In this document: positions 1 to 9,612 of the stretch, in pieces
How positions within the stretch are numbered: position 1 is the stretch's first letter
Layout of the letters: the number at the start of each line of letters is the position of its first letter
DNA from: Rhizobium sp.
GTDB lineage: Bacteria; Pseudomonadota; Alphaproteobacteria; Rhizobiales; Rhizobiaceae
Direction of reading: 5' to 3'
DNA length: 64,000 nucleotides
Assembly (NCBI GenBank): GCA_002796995.1
Contig: PEKW01000001.1
Location: 117,504 to 181,503, forward strand
Notes under the pieces: model-generated
What the model saw: only the letters and a program-made list of their open reading frames with translations
Databases searched by the model: none
Told to the model about the DNA's origin: nothing
Translations under genes and position numbers: made by a program

Positions 1-645
1 AACGGAGATCCGGCCCTGACGGCAGCCGTTTCCGTCGACCTGCGGGCAGGTGCGGAATCGAAGGTCCTTGGTCAGGCAGATCTGCACTTCGTCGAGTTTG
101 CCCGCCTCACAGGTGACGGCGATGCCGCGCGGGCTGAGGCCCCGGTTGGCGGAAACGAACTGGAGCTCGATCTCGTCCGGCGCGACACGCGTCTCCTTCG
201 ACGTGTGCCTGAGCGCGGGCGGTATGGTCACGCCTTCGAAGGCTTTGCGCATGGCGGCAAAATAGTCCGGCTGGGAGAGGCCGGAACAGGTGCCGTGCTT
301 GCGCCACTGATGGCCGATCAGGCCCATGGACGGCATGATGTCGAGATACTGGCGCCCGAGGCTCGACGGGACCCGGCTCGGCTGGTCGCTCGGACAGGAT
401 TGCGGATAACCCCGTTCATATTGCGGCCAGAGCCCGTGGACGATCAGCCCGAACGCACGGGCCGTGCCGCACTGGTCGCGGTTCTGCGCTGCCTTGCCGG
501 TGGCGCAGAAGGTCGGCGACCAGGAAAGCGACAGGACGTAGAAATCGAAATCTCGCCCGCGGTCCTCGCTGTGCGCCGCGCCTGCGCCGAGCCAGACGAA
601 ACTGGCCAGGAAAAGTCCAAATATCGTCCGGGAAGGTTGAACCAT
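1..645 (-). CDS. Ribonuclease T2 family protein (3' end off the window)
   Basis: A secreted endoribonuclease of the RNase T2/RNase I family, which cleaves single-stranded RNA through a 2',3'-cyclic phosphate. The 215 codons visible start at ATG 645 with a hydrophobic signal peptide (about residues 7-24). Both family signatures are present: FGLIVHGLWPQ (active-site His70) and GHQWRKHGTC (His112, His117). Several cysteines that would form disulfides follow. The reading frame is open to base 1, so the C-terminus lies outside the window. The start is two bases from the first possible ATG of the divergent gene to its right. Family assignment is firm; the physiological role (periplasmic RNA scavenging) is inferred. 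Confidence 0.93.
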   Translation of the reverse strand, partial: MVQPSRTIFGLFLASFVWLGAGAAHSEDRGRDFDFYVLSLSWSPTFCATGKAAQNRDQCGTARAFGLIVHGLWPQYERGYPQSCPSDQPSRVPSSLGRQYLDIMPSMGLIGHQWRKHGTCSGLSQPDYFAAMRKAFEGVTIPPALRHTSKETRVAPDEIELQFVSANRGLSPRGIAVTCEAGKLDEVQICLTKDLRFRTCPQVDGNGCRQGRISV

Positions 646-731
646 TAATGCTTCATCCCCAAAATGGGCAGGTCGCCAGCGGTCTGGCGGCAAAGCGCTC
701 GGTATCGGGGAGAGATGATCGGCAAGACTGG

Positions 732-1685
732 ATGACCCTGAAGAAATATTTCTGGCCTTTGGTGGGCGCCGCGACGATCGCGATTTCCGCCTGGCTTCTT
801 TACAAGGAATTGCGTGGGCTGTCACTCGACGACCTGCATGACAGCCTCGCCCAGATCCCCACGCATGGCTGGGTCCTGGCCGGTTTGTGTTCGCTGGTCG
901 CCTATGCCGCGCTGGCCGGATACGACCGCATCGCGCTGATGCATCTCGACCGCAAGGTCAACTGGTTGTTCATCGCGCTCGCCTCCTTCACCGCCTATGC
1001 CCTGTCCCACAATGTCGGTGCCTCGGTCATCTCGGGCGGCATGGTGCGCTACCGGGCCTATTCCTCCAAGGGGCTGACGGCGCGCGAGATCGGCGGTCTG
1101 ATTGCCCTTTGCTCCTTCACCTTCCTGCTCGGTGCCCTGCTTCTCACCGCCCTCGTGCTTGTCCTCGAGCCGGACATCACCGAGCGATTCGGCGACCTCT
1201 TGCCGATGGGCGCATCGACCGCCACCGGCCGCGTGATCCTTGGTCTCGTCGGCCTCTATGCGATTGCCAGCATGCTGCGGCTTCGGCCCCTGCGGATCCG
1301 CAGCTTTCAGGTGACCTATCCGGCGCCGCCGGTCGTCCTGTCGCAGCTGCTGGTCGGCCCGATGGAACTGATCGGCGCTGCGGGCATCATCTATTTCGCT
1401 CTGCCGGAACTCGGCAATCCGGGCTTCGTCGTCGTGCTCGGCATCTTCCTGGTCTCGTTCTCCGCGGCGCTGATCTCGCATGCGCCGGGCGGGCTCGGCG
1501 TGCTCGAGCTGGTCTTCGTCATGGGGCTGCCGGAAATGGACCAAGCGGATGTCATTGCGGCGCTTCTGGTGTTCCGCCTGTTCTACCTGCTCATTCCGCT
1601 GGCGATCGCGCTCTTGGTCATTCCGATCTTCGAGCGGACGCAGTTCCGCGCGGGCCAGGAGCCGGACGGCGACAGCGAGGTCTGA
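732..1685 (+). CDS. UPF0104 / lysylphosphatidylglycerol synthase transmembrane-domain protein
   Basis: An integral membrane protein of about 317 aa with roughly eight hydrophobic segments. It resembles the UPF0104/COG0392 family, whose fold is the flippase-like N-terminal half of MprF. Supporting stretches are an N-terminal helix before WLLYKELRGLSL, the conserved SHNVGASVISGGMVRYR loop and HAPGGLGVLELVF near the C-terminus, both typical of this family. No C-terminal aminoacyl-transferase domain follows, so it is the membrane domain alone. An ATG at 648 would add 28 non-hydrophobic residues and leave no room for a promoter beside the divergent RNase T2 gene, so ATG 732 is preferred. Substrate unknown. 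Confidence 0.82.
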   Translation: MTLKKYFWPLVGAATIAISAWLLYKELRGLSLDDLHDSLAQIPTHGWVLAGLCSLVAYAALAGYDRIALMHLDRKVNWLFIALASFTAYALSHNVGASVISGGMVRYRAYSSKGLTAREIGGLIALCSFTFLLGALLLTALVLVLEPDITERFGDLLPMGASTATGRVILGLVGLYAIASMLRLRPLRIRSFQVTYPAPPVVLSQLLVGPMELIGAAGIIYFALPELGNPGFVVVLGIFLVSFSAALISHAPGGLGVLELVFVMGLPEMDQADVIAALLVFRLFYLLIPLAIALLVIPIFERTQFRAGQEPDGDSEV

Positions 1686-1686
1686 G

Positions 1687-2091
1687 TTAGCGCAGAGACC
1701 GGCAGTGTGCGCCGTAGACATGCCACGGATCGAGGCCGCTCACGCAGAATTCCACCGATGAGCCAAGGCCGGCATAGCCCCAGTCGCTCTCGATCAGAAA
1801 CCAGAGCTGGCGGGGCGCGCCGTCGCTGGTCGTCACCTTCGCCTGGCAATAGCGTCGCTCGACGCGGTGGGTCTCGTCGCGGAGCTCGAGCCTGGTCTCG
1901 TAAATGATGCCGAAACCGGCGATCGACAGGTCGCTGCCCAGAAAGCTTCGCATGTTCTGGGCAAAGCGGCTCGACACCGTGCCGGTCACCTGTTCGCAGG
2001 ACGGCGCGCCGGCAACCGCCTCGGTCACGGCGACGAGCGGCAGGAGCGCTACAAGTGAAAGCGCGATGTGGATCGGCGATCTGGCGGACAT
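1687..2091 (-). CDS. Small secreted protein of unknown function
   Basis: A 134-aa protein beginning at ATG 2091, six bases after a GGGGAGAG ribosome-binding site. An N-terminal signal peptide (about residues 6-27, ending near AVAGA) is followed by a mature part with four cysteines that could form two disulfides. I recognise no family. It is convergent with the upstream membrane-protein gene; the two stops are almost adjacent, with no terminator visible between them. Periplasmic or extracellular location is inferred from the signal peptide. Confidence 0.72.
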   Translation of the reverse strand: MSARSPIHIALSLVALLPLVAVTEAVAGAPSCEQVTGTVSSRFAQNMRSFLGSDLSIAGFGIIYETRLELRDETHRVERRYCQAKVTTSDGAPRQLWFLIESDWGYAGLGSSVEFCVSGLDPWHVYGAHCRSLR

Positions 2092-2167
2092 GGAAGCTCT
2101 CCCCATTGTACCGCCAGAATGTTGACAAAGCAGGGTTAGGTCAAGGGAGCCGCGGGACGGTGCCCCG

Positions 2168-3043
2168 TCAGCCGTCCTGCCGGTCCGAACCCGTGGCCTC
2201 GCCGCGCAGCCAGAAGCAGCGGTGCGACGCATAGCGATCCTGCGCCATGACGCGCTTCAGTTCCGGGAGTGCCGCATGCAGCTCGTCCTTCAGCGTGAAG
2301 GGCGGATTGACGATGATGAGGCCGGTGCCGGACAGGCCGGTCGTGTCGCGGTCGCTCTTCACCGACAGCTCGGCGCACAGCATCTTGGGGATCTCCAGCG
2401 CCTTCAGGCCTTCGTGGAAATCGGCGATCGGCGCGCCCTTCTTGATCGGATACCAGAGGCAATAGACGCCGCCCGGGAAGCGGCGCCAGGCGCGCGCCAG
2501 CCCTTCGATCAGCCGGTCGTATTCGCCCTCCTCCTCGAAGGGCGGGTCGACCAGCACGATGCCGCGCTTTTCCTTCGGCGGCAGATGGGCGCCGAGCGCC
2601 AGCCAGCCGTCGAGTTCCGTCACCCGCACCTGATAGTCGCCTTCGAACAGCCGGGCCAGCCGACGGCAGTCGTCGGGATGGAGCTCCATCGCCGAAAGTC
2701 GGTCCTGCGGCCGGAACAGCATGCGGGCAAGTTTCGGCGAACCCGGATAAAGCGTGATCTCGCCCTCAGGGTTGAGGCTGCGCACCGCGTCGAGATAGGG
2801 CGCGAGGATCGTGGCGACGGGAGCAGGCAGGTCCGCGTCCAGAAGCTTGCCGATGCCTTCGCGCCATTCGCCGGTCTTCTGTGCCTCCTCGGAGGACAGG
2901 TCGTAAAGGCCGATGCCCGCATGGGTGTCGAGCAGGCGGAAGGCCTTGTCCTTCTGCTGCAGGTAGACGATCAGCCGCGCCAGCACCGCATGCTTCAGCA
3001 CGTCGGCGAAGTTGCCCGCATGGTAAATGTGGCGATAGTTCAT
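2168..3043 (-). CDS. rlmJ: 23S rRNA (adenine(2030)-N(6))-methyltransferase RlmJ
   Basis: A 291-aa SAM-dependent methyltransferase that modifies A2030 of 23S rRNA. The N-terminus MNYRHIYHAGNFADVLKHAV is the RlmJ signature; a SAM-binding LLDTHAGIGLYDL segment follows, and the catalytic motif IV appears as VLVDPPFEE. Length is normal for the family (about 280 aa). It stands alone on the minus strand, divergent from the molybdopterin oxidoreductase gene, with only a short spacer. Confidence 0.95.
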   Translation of the reverse strand: MNYRHIYHAGNFADVLKHAVLARLIVYLQQKDKAFRLLDTHAGIGLYDLSSEEAQKTGEWREGIGKLLDADLPAPVATILAPYLDAVRSLNPEGEITLYPGSPKLARMLFRPQDRLSAMELHPDDCRRLARLFEGDYQVRVTELDGWLALGAHLPPKEKRGIVLVDPPFEEEGEYDRLIEGLARAWRRFPGGVYCLWYPIKKGAPIADFHEGLKALEIPKMLCAELSVKSDRDTTGLSGTGLIIVNPPFTLKDELHAALPELKRVMAQDRYASHRCFWLRGEATGSDRQDG

Positions 3044-3118
3044 CTGTCGTCCTGATGGGTTCTATGAATTGTCGGAATGGGGCTTTTGAGCCGTCCGGCC
3101 ATGCAATATACAAACGTC

Positions 3119-5233
3119 ATGAACATCGCGAGCCCTATCCGAACCACTGGTCATACGGTCTGTCCGCACGACTGTCCATCCGCCTGCGCGCTCAACGTCG
3201 ATCTCGACGCGGAAGGCCGCATCGGCCGCGTTCGCGGCTCGCCCGACAATAGCTACACGGCCGGCGTCATCTGCGCCAAGGTCGCCCGCTATGCCGAGCG
3301 GCTCTATCAACCCGGCCGGCTGTTGACGCCGAAGCGCCGCAAGGGCGCGAAAGGCGAGGGCGCCTGGCAGGAGGTTTCCTGGGACGACGCGCTGGACGAG
3401 ATCGCCGAGGCCTTCGTCAAGGCCGAAGCGGCGCATGGCTCCGAAGCCGTGTGGCCCTACTTCTATGCCGGCACGATGGGCCAGGTGCAGCGCGATTCGA
3501 TCGAGCGCCTCCGCCACGCCAAGCGCTATTCCGGCTTCTTCGGCTCGATCTGCACCAACATGGCCTGGACCGGCTATGTGATGGGGACCGGCGCGCTGCG
3601 CGGTCCCGATCCGCGCGAGATCGCCAAGGCCGATTGCGTCGTCATCTGGGGCACCAACGCGGTCGCCACCCAGGTCAACGTGATGACCCATGCGATGAAG
3701 GCCCGCAAGGAACGCGGCGCGAAGATCGTGGTGATCGACGTCTACGACAACGCGACGATGAAGCAGGCCGATCTCGGCCTGATCGTGCGCCCCGGTACCG
3801 ATGCGGCGCTCGCCTGCGCCGTGATGCACATCGCCTTCCGCGACGGTTACGCCGACCGCGCCTACATGGCGCAGTATGCCGACGACCCAGCGGGGCTCGA
3901 GGCCCATCTTCAGGCCCGGACCCCGGAATGGGCGGCCGCGATCACCGGGCTGTCCGTCGAGGAGATCGAGACCTTCGCCCGCCTGATCGGCACGACGAAG
4001 AAGACCTTCTTCCGCCTCGGCTATGGCTTTGCCCGCCAGCGCAACGGTTCGGCCGGCATGCACGCCGCACTGTCGGTCGCCACCGTGCTCGGCTCCTGGC
4101 AGTATGAAGGCGGCGGCGCCTTCCACAACAATGGCGACATCTTCCGGCTGAACAAGGCCGAACTGATGGGCACGAGCTATGCCGATCCGGAGATCCGCAT
4201 GCTCGACCAGTCGCAGATCGGCCGCGTGCTGACCGGTGACCCAGAGGCCCTTCGCCACCGCGGCCCGGTGACCGCGCTGCTGATCCAGAACACCAATCCG
4301 GTCAATGTCGCGCCGGAGCAGCGGCTGGTGAAGAAGGGCTTCCTGCGCGACGACCTCTTCGTCGCCGTGCACGAGCATTTCATGACCGAGACAGCCGATG
4401 TCGCCGACATCGTGCTGCCGGCCACCATGTTCGTCGAGCACGACGACGTCTATCGCGGCGGCGGCCACAGCCATATCTTGCTCGGCCCGAAGATCGTCGA
4501 GCCGCCGGAAACGGTGCGCACGAACCTCTTCGTGATCGAGGAACTGGCCAGGCGCCTCGGCGTTGCCGACCGGCCGGGCTTCGGGCTCTCGGAATACCAG
4601 CATATCGACCACATGCTGAAGGCGAGCGGCTGGCCGGGCTACGACACGTTGAAGGAAGAACGCTGGTTCGACTGCCAGCCGGACTTCCGCCAGGCCCATT
4701 ATCTCGATGGTTTCGGCCATGCCGACGGCCGGTTCCGCTTCCGCCCGGATTGGCAGAACGGCAAGTCGCCGAACAAGCCACCGGCCAGGCTCGGCAATCT
4801 GGGGCCCGTCGCCGCGCTGCCTGAGTTTCCCGACCAGGTCGACCTGATCGAGACGGCGGACGCTGCGCATCCCTTCCGGCTGGCGACCTCGCCGGCGCGC
4901 AACTTCCTCAACTCGACCTTCTCCGAGACGCCGACCTCGCGGGAGAAGGAAGGGCGTCCCGAGGTGATGGTCAATCCGGCCGATGCGGCCCGGCTGTTGA
5001 TTGCAGACGGCGACATCGTCCGCCTCGGCAATATGCGCGGGACCCTGCGCATCCATGCCCGTGTGACCGACGCGGTCAAGCCCGGCGTGCTGGTGGCCGA
5101 GGGGCTGTGGCCGAACAAGGCGCATCTCGACGGCGAGGGGATCAACGTGCTGACCGGGGGAGACGCTGTCGCGCCGCATGGCGGAGCCGCCTTCCACGAC
5201 AACAAGGTCTGGCTGGAAAAGGCCGCCGGATGA
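3119..5233 (+). CDS. Molybdopterin oxidoreductase (formate dehydrogenase / DMSO reductase superfamily)
   Basis: A 704-aa cytoplasmic oxidoreductase that should carry a bis-MGD molybdenum cofactor and one [4Fe-4S] cluster. The N-terminal motif CPHDCPSAC followed by GVICAK provides the four cluster cysteines. Cofactor-binding stretches include NTNPVNVAPEQ and, near the C-terminus, a dinucleotide-binding domain with FLNSTFSETPTSREKEGRPE. There is no signal peptide, so it is not periplasmic. In-frame ATGs lie at 3077, 3101 and 3119; none has a clear ribosome-binding site, so the start is uncertain. It overlaps the Nudix gene by an ATGA junction. Such soluble 700-aa members are common in rhizobia but the substrate is unknown. 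Confidence 0.88.
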   Translation: MNIASPIRTTGHTVCPHDCPSACALNVDLDAEGRIGRVRGSPDNSYTAGVICAKVARYAERLYQPGRLLTPKRRKGAKGEGAWQEVSWDDALDEIAEAFVKAEAAHGSEAVWPYFYAGTMGQVQRDSIERLRHAKRYSGFFGSICTNMAWTGYVMGTGALRGPDPREIAKADCVVIWGTNAVATQVNVMTHAMKARKERGAKIVVIDVYDNATMKQADLGLIVRPGTDAALACAVMHIAFRDGYADRAYMAQYADDPAGLEAHLQARTPEWAAAITGLSVEEIETFARLIGTTKKTFFRLGYGFARQRNGSAGMHAALSVATVLGSWQYEGGGAFHNNGDIFRLNKAELMGTSYADPEIRMLDQSQIGRVLTGDPEALRHRGPVTALLIQNTNPVNVAPEQRLVKKGFLRDDLFVAVHEHFMTETADVADIVLPATMFVEHDDVYRGGGHSHILLGPKIVEPPETVRTNLFVIEELARRLGVADRPGFGLSEYQHIDHMLKASGWPGYDTLKEERWFDCQPDFRQAHYLDGFGHADGRFRFRPDWQNGKSPNKPPARLGNLGPVAALPEFPDQVDLIETADAAHPFRLATSPARNFLNSTFSETPTSREKEGRPEVMVNPADAARLLIADGDIVRLGNMRGTLRIHARVTDAVKPGVLVAEGLWPNKAHLDGEGINVLTGGDAVAPHGGAAFHDNKVWLEKAAG

Positions 5234-5829
5234 GCCGCTTCGATCAGATCCGTATCTCGATCCTCAAGGACGAGACCTTGTGGAAGGGCTGGAGCCATTT
5301 CCGCCGCATCGTCTTCGATTATATCCGGCCCGACGACAGCAAGGTCCAGCTGGAATGGGAGGTGTTCGACCGCGGCGAGGCCGTGGCGATCCTGCTCTAC
5401 GACCCGAAGCGGCGCATCGTCGTCATGGTCCGGCAGTTTCGCATTCCGGTCCACCTGATGGGCGATCATGCCTTTCTGCTGGAGGTGCCCGCCGGCTCGA
5501 TGGAACATGGCGAGGACCCGGCGGAGACTGTCTGCCGCGAGGCGATGGAGGAAACCGGCTACGAGGTCGCCGCGCCGCGGCATCTCTTCAGCGCCTACAC
5601 CTCACCCGGCGCAGTGACGGAGAAGGTGCATTTCTACTTCGCCCGCATCGAGGCCGCGCACAAGACGGCGGATGGCGGCGGGCTGGCCGAGGAGCACGAG
5701 GATCTCGAGATCACCGAGCTGTCTCTCGACGAAGCCATGGCGATGATCGTCGACGGGCGCATCTGCGACGCCAAGACCATCATGCTGCTGCAATGGGCGG
5801 CGCTCAATCCGGACGCCCTTTCGCCCTGA
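5230..5829 (+). CDS. Nudix hydrolase (NudK / ADP-ribose pyrophosphatase type)
   Basis: A 199-aa Nudix enzyme that hydrolyses a nucleoside diphosphate linked to another moiety. The complete Nudix box is present: G-x5-E-x7-REAMEETGY, with the metal-binding REAMEE core about 100 residues in. The upstream beta-rich region and the SPGAVTEKVHFY segment resemble NudK (GDP-mannose) and NudF (ADP-ribose) enzymes, so the exact substrate is open. Its ATG overlaps the TGA of the molybdopterin oxidoreductase, indicating translational coupling. Confidence 0.9.
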   Translation: MSRFDQIRISILKDETLWKGWSHFRRIVFDYIRPDDSKVQLEWEVFDRGEAVAILLYDPKRRIVVMVRQFRIPVHLMGDHAFLLEVPAGSMEHGEDPAETVCREAMEETGYEVAAPRHLFSAYTSPGAVTEKVHFYFARIEAAHKTADGGGLAEEHEDLEITELSLDEAMAMIVDGRICDAKTIMLLQWAALNPDALSP

Positions 5830-5831
5830 CG

Positions 5832-5872
5832 AAAAAAATGGCCGCGGACGCGCAAAGGGTGCGTCCGCGGCC
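5832..5872 (-). terminator. Rho-independent terminator of the omptin gene
   Basis: A perfect 12-bp stem (5840-5851 with 5861-5872) encloses a nine-base loop. On the minus strand it is followed by a run of seven T, so it ends transcription coming from the omptin gene. The convergent Nudix gene stops just upstream at 5829. Confidence 0.85.
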
Positions 5873-5915
5873 GGACGGACAGCGCCAGGCGCTGCCCGCG
5901 GGGGGCTCGGTATTC

Positions 5916-6857
5916 TTAGAACTTGCCCTTGAGGCCGAACGAGATCGACATCGCCTGATAGGTCGCGCCGGCCGCATCCGACTCGTGCGAATCGGCGCTC
6001 GCACCCGTCGTGTCGGTGATTTTCATGTCGCCGCGCGCATGGAACACGCGCTCGAACGAACCGGTGACGTAGAGCGCCGCCATTTCGTTGAGCTGGTAGT
6101 TGGCCGTGACATTGGCGCCGATCATCGGGGCGACCGACATGCTGTCGAAGAAGCGCAGGTCGCGCATCCAGTGGTCGTCGATGTCGTCGATGCCGAAGCT
6201 CAGGCCACCCTGCAGGCCGCCGCTCAGCGTCAGCGCGCCGATCGTGTGGGCGCCGTTGACGGCCAGGAAGCCGACCGGAATCTTCTGCTGGTAGCTGATG
6301 CCGCGCTCGCCATCGGGGAAGTCGCCGATGTCGTCGCGAAAGCCGCCGCTGCTGTAGATGTAAGAGCCGCCATAGGCGGTCCACTTCACGTCGGTGTAGC
6401 GGAAGCCGGCGCCGACATCGACACTCGTCGTGTCGTTTTCGTAGACCCCGCGATCGACTTCGACCGAGCCGCTGAAATAGTGGTCGAGTTCGGTGTCGGG
6501 ATGGGTCGAGCGATCGGTCCAGTCGTCGTTGCTGTAGTCCATCCAGTCATAGTCGACCATGTGGCCGTCGCCGCCGGTGCCGACGTTGAAGGCCGCGCGG
6601 ACCTTCCAGTTCTTGTCGATCTGCGCGTCGGCACCCAGCGTGTAGAGCGTCATGCCCTTGGTTTCCCAGTTGAGCTGGCTGAGCTTGTGGGAGCCGTCAT
6701 AGACGAACTCGCCAGCCTTGACATTGGCAAGGCCGACGCTGCCGTAGAGCGAGAAGGCGCCGTCCGGCGAGGTGAAGAGGTTGTCCGCCGCGGCAGCGAA
6801 GGTCGGGCAGAATGCCAGCCCGGCAAACAGCGCGGTCGTGGTCAACAGCTTGGTCAT
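5916..6857 (-). CDS. Omptin family outer-membrane protease
   Basis: A 313-aa outer-membrane aspartyl-type protease of the OmpT/Pla family: a ten-stranded barrel that cuts substrates at the cell surface. A signal peptide (residues 1 to about 24) is present. The catalytic pair of the first site is D102 and D104 in HMVDYDWMDYSN. The second pair is D227 and H229 in DDIDDHW. The hallmark block GGSYIYSSGGFRDDIGDFP occurs at about 163-181, and the protein ends in Phe, the usual barrel-assembly signal. ATG 6857 has a GGGGA ribosome-binding site eight bases upstream. All four catalytic residues are intact. It is followed by its own terminator. Confidence 0.94.
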   Translation of the reverse strand: MTKLLTTTALFAGLAFCPTFAAAADNLFTSPDGAFSLYGSVGLANVKAGEFVYDGSHKLSQLNWETKGMTLYTLGADAQIDKNWKVRAAFNVGTGGDGHMVDYDWMDYSNDDWTDRSTHPDTELDHYFSGSVEVDRGVYENDTTSVDVGAGFRYTDVKWTAYGGSYIYSSGGFRDDIGDFPDGERGISYQQKIPVGFLAVNGAHTIGALTLSGGLQGGLSFGIDDIDDHWMRDLRFFDSMSVAPMIGANVTANYQLNEMAALYVTGSFERVFHARGDMKITDTTGASADSHESDAAGATYQAMSISFGLKGKF

Positions 6858-7096
6858 GCGAAACGTCCCCATAAAGATGTAATGTCCGATGGCCGGCACC
6901 CTTACGGAAAACACAAATAGTCTCAATGGCTTGCATCGGCCACTTCTGGACCTTGTGGCGGCCAAATCTGGGTCCATTCATGCTTTTCGTGGGGGGCGCT
7001 CTCGTTGGCGGGCGCGTATGTATCCTCGGCGCGGCCTTTGCGCTTGCGGCGACGGCCCCTTTTCCCGATGATCGGGCGGCAAGCAGGGAGACGGTT

Positions 7097-7882
7097 ATGG
7101 CGGACGATCGCAAATGGGCTTTGATCACGGGGGCAACCGGCGGGCTCGGGCAGGCCTTCGGCCAGGCGCTTGCCCGGCGCGGCTATAATCTCGTGCTCAC
7201 CGCCCGCACATCGGAGGCCCTGGCGGCGATGGCGGCGGAGCTTCGCCAATTCGGCGGCGAGGTGGTCGTCGAGGTCGCCGATCTGGCCGAGCCGGATGCC
7301 TGCTTGCGCCTGAAACAGGCGCTCGACGCACGCGGACTGGTCGTCGAGACGCTGGTGGCGAATGCCGGCTACGGCGTCCAGGGCCGATTCGTCTCGCGAC
7401 CGCGTGACGCCGAACTCGGCATGGTGGACGTCAACATTCGGGCGCTGACCGATCTTTCGCATCTCTTCGGCAGTGCCATGGCCGAGCGCGGCGGCGGGCA
7501 TATCCTCCTGGTCGCCAGCACTGCCGCCTACCAGCCGGTACCCGGCTATGCGGTCTATGCCGCGTCCAAGGCCTATGTGCTCGCCTTCGGCCACGCGCTG
7601 CATCGCGAGCTCGCTCGCCGCAAGGTCGTCGTCAGCGTGACCTGTCCGGGACCGACCAGGACCCCGTTCTGGGAGCGGGCCGGCCACCGGCTCAACCCCA
7701 TGGCATCCGCGGTGCTGATGCCGCCCGAGGCAGTCGTCGAGGCGAGCCTCAAGGCCCTCTACGCCGGACGGCCGAGCGTGGTGCCGGGCGTCGCCAACAA
7801 GCTCATCACCCTGTCCACGCGCCTTTTCCCCCGCAGCCTGCTGGCCTGGGGCGCGTCCTATTTCATGAGCAATGCGAAATAG
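7097..7882 (+). CDS. SDR family NAD(P)-dependent oxidoreductase
   Basis: A 261-aa short-chain dehydrogenase/reductase. The cofactor motif TGATGGLGQA lies near residue 10, NAGYG stabilises the central sheet, and the catalytic Ser, Tyr and Lys are in STAAY...GYAVYAASKAY. It falls in the classical SDR group similar to DltE-like or YqjQ-like enzymes; the substrate cannot be told. ATG 7097 has GGGAG seven bases upstream; the frame is open further upstream to 6926, but without a convincing start. It converges on purN with a 3-bp gap. Confidence 0.9.
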   Translation: MADDRKWALITGATGGLGQAFGQALARRGYNLVLTARTSEALAAMAAELRQFGGEVVVEVADLAEPDACLRLKQALDARGLVVETLVANAGYGVQGRFVSRPRDAELGMVDVNIRALTDLSHLFGSAMAERGGGHILLVASTAAYQPVPGYAVYAASKAYVLAFGHALHRELARRKVVVSVTCPGPTRTPFWERAGHRLNPMASAVLMPPEAVVEASLKALYAGRPSVVPGVANKLITLSTRLFPRSLLAWGASYFMSNAK

Positions 7883-7885
7883 TCT

Positions 7886-8542
7886 CTAGACCGAGACCAG
7901 GCTCGCCGCCGCGTCTCCGGCATAACCGGTCCGCACGACGCGGCCGTCGGCGTCCATGCGAAGCGTGCCGTCGGCGAAGAGGCGCAGCGCCTGGGCATAG
8001 CTGCGGTGCTCGACGGTGAGCACCCGGGCCGCGAGGCTGTCCGAGGTGTCGCCGGGCAGAACCGGTACGACGGACTGGGCGACGATCGGGCCCTCGTCCA
8101 TGCCCTCGGTGACGAAATGCACGGTGCAGCCCGCCACCATCATGCCGGCGTCGAGCGCCCGCTGGTGCGTGTGCAGACCCGGAAAGAGCGGCAGCAGCGA
8201 AGGATGGATGTTGAGGATCCGGCCTTCATAGGGACGGATGAAATCGGCCGAGAGCAGGCGCATATAGCCGGCGAGGCAGATGATGTCGGGCGAGAGTGCC
8301 GCCAGTGCGGCGAGGATCGCCGCCTCATGCTCGGTCTTGCCGGCATAGGCGCGGCGCTCGAAGACATGCGTGGCGATGCCGCGCTCGGCGGCCCTGGCCA
8401 GCCCGCCCGCCGTGGGCTTGTCGGAGATGACCGCGACGATTTCGGCCGGGAAGTCCCGCGCGGCGCAGGCATCCGCCAGCGCCACCATGTTCGAACCGCC
8501 GCCGGAAATGAAGACGACGACGCGTTTGCGGGCCGTCGTCAT
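7886..8542 (-). CDS. purN: Phosphoribosylglycinamide formyltransferase (GART)
   Basis: This 218-aa enzyme performs the third step of IMP synthesis, transferring the formyl group of 10-formyl-THF to GAR. The N-terminal FISGGGSNM phosphate loop is present. The active-site block [12 protein letters not shown]...[13 protein letters not shown] contains the catalytic Asn and His, and the conserved Asp is in [11 protein letters not shown]. Its ATG overlaps the stop of purM by four bases, the standard purMN operon arrangement. Confidence 0.97.
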   Translation of the reverse strand: MTTARKRVVVFISGGGSNMVALADACAARDFPAEIVAVISDKPTAGGLARAAERGIATHVFERRAYAGKTEHEAAILAALAALSPDIICLAGYMRLLSADFIRPYEGRILNIHPSLLPLFPGLHTHQRALDAGMMVAGCTVHFVTEGMDEGPIVAQSVVPVLPGDTSDSLAARVLTVEHRSYAQALRLFADGTLRMDADGRVVRTGYAGDAAASLVSV

Positions 8543-9612
8543 AGGGCGAGCTTGCCTTCGTAGCGGGTGCCGGCCTCGCCCTCGGCGCGAGCGATTATGC
8601 GGCCGAGGGTCACGACGTTCTCGCCTTCGGCGGAGAGCACTTCGGTGACGCGCGCGGCATCCTTCTCGGCGACGACGACGATCATGCCGACGCCGCAGTT
8701 GAAGGTGCGCAGCATCTCGTTCTGGGCGACGCCGCCGGTGCGGGCGAGCCAGGAGAAAACAGGCGGAACGGTGATGGCGTCAAGGTCGATCGAGGCGGCG
8801 AGGTGCTTGGGCAGCACGCGCGGAATGTTCTCCGGGAAGCCGCCGCCGGTGATGTGGGCAAGCGCCTTCAGGGCGTCGGTCTCGCGGATTGCCTTCAGAA
8901 GCGGCTTGACGTAGATGCGGGTCGGCTCGAGCAGGGCGGCGCCCAGCGTCTTGGCCGTGTCGAAGGGCGCGGTCGCATTCCAGTCGAGACCCGAGAGGCC
9001 GACGATCTTGCGCACCAACGAGAAGCCGTTGGAATGCACGCCCGAGGAGGCAAGCCCGAGGATCACGTCGCCCTCGGCGATGTCGCCGGCGGGCAGAAGC
9101 CTGCCGCGTTCGGCGGCGCCGACGGCAAAGCCGGCAAGGTCATAGTCGCCACCCGAATACATACCCGGCATTTCGGCGGTCTCGCCGCCGATCAGCGCGC
9201 AGCCCGCCTCGCGGCAGCCGGCGGCGATACCGCCGACGATGGCCGCACCCTGGTCCGGGTCGAGCTTGCCGGTGGCGAAATAGTCGAGGAAGAACAGCGG
9301 TTCGGCGCCCTGGACCACGAGATCGTTGACGCACATGGCGACGAGGTCGATGCCGACCGTATCGTGGATGCCCGCGTCGATGGCGATCTTGAGCTTGGTT
9401 CCGACGCCGTCATTGGCAGCGACGAGGACCGGATCGGTGAAGCCTGCGGCCTTGAGGTCGAACAGGCCGCCGAAGCCGCCGATTTCGCCATCGGCGCCCG
9501 GACGGCGCGTCGAGCGAACGTGAGGCTTGATCTTCTCGACCAGCAGATTGCCGGCATCGATGTCGACGCCCGCGTCGCTGTAGGTCAGACCGTTGCGTTC
9601 AGACTGGCTCAT
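8539..9612 (-). CDS. purM: Phosphoribosylformylglycinamidine cyclo-ligase (AIR synthetase)
   Basis: A 357-aa ATP-dependent enzyme that closes the imidazole ring to give AIR in purine synthesis. Recognisable parts are [14 protein letters not shown] at the start, VGTKLKIA, the [11 protein letters not shown] motif and the [15 protein letters not shown] segment. ATG 9612 follows GGAGGCATGAG, a strong ribosome-binding site. First gene of the purMN operon, divergent from the permease gene with a 227-bp spacer where both promoters must lie. Confidence 0.97.
   Translation of the reverse strand: MSQSERNGLTYSDAGVDIDAGNLLVEKIKPHVRSTRRPGADGEIGGFGGLFDLKAAGFTDPVLVAANDGVGTKLKIAIDAGIHDTVGIDLVAMCVNDLVVQGAEPLFFLDYFATGKLDPDQGAAIVGGIAAGCREAGCALIGGETAEMPGMYSGGDYDLAGFAVGAAERGRLLPAGDIAEGDVILGLASSGVHSNGFSLVRKIVGLSGLDWNATAPFDTAKTLGAALLEPTRIYVKPLLKAIRETDALKALAHITGGGFPENIPRVLPKHLAASIDLDAITVPPVFSWLARTGGVAQNEMLRTFNCGVGMIVVVAEKDAARVTEVLSAEGENVVTLGRIIARAEGEAGTRYEGKLAL

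Noticed and set aside
3062..5197. 711-codon minus-strand ORF
   Set aside because: Antisense to the molybdopterin oxidoreductase, which has clear cofactor motifs; long open antisense frames are a product of high-GC codon use.
6926..7096. N-terminal extension of the SDR gene with a hydrophobic stretch
   Set aside because: An ATG at 6980 has no ribosome-binding site, whereas ATG 7097 has GGGAG and starts exactly before the Rossmann fold.
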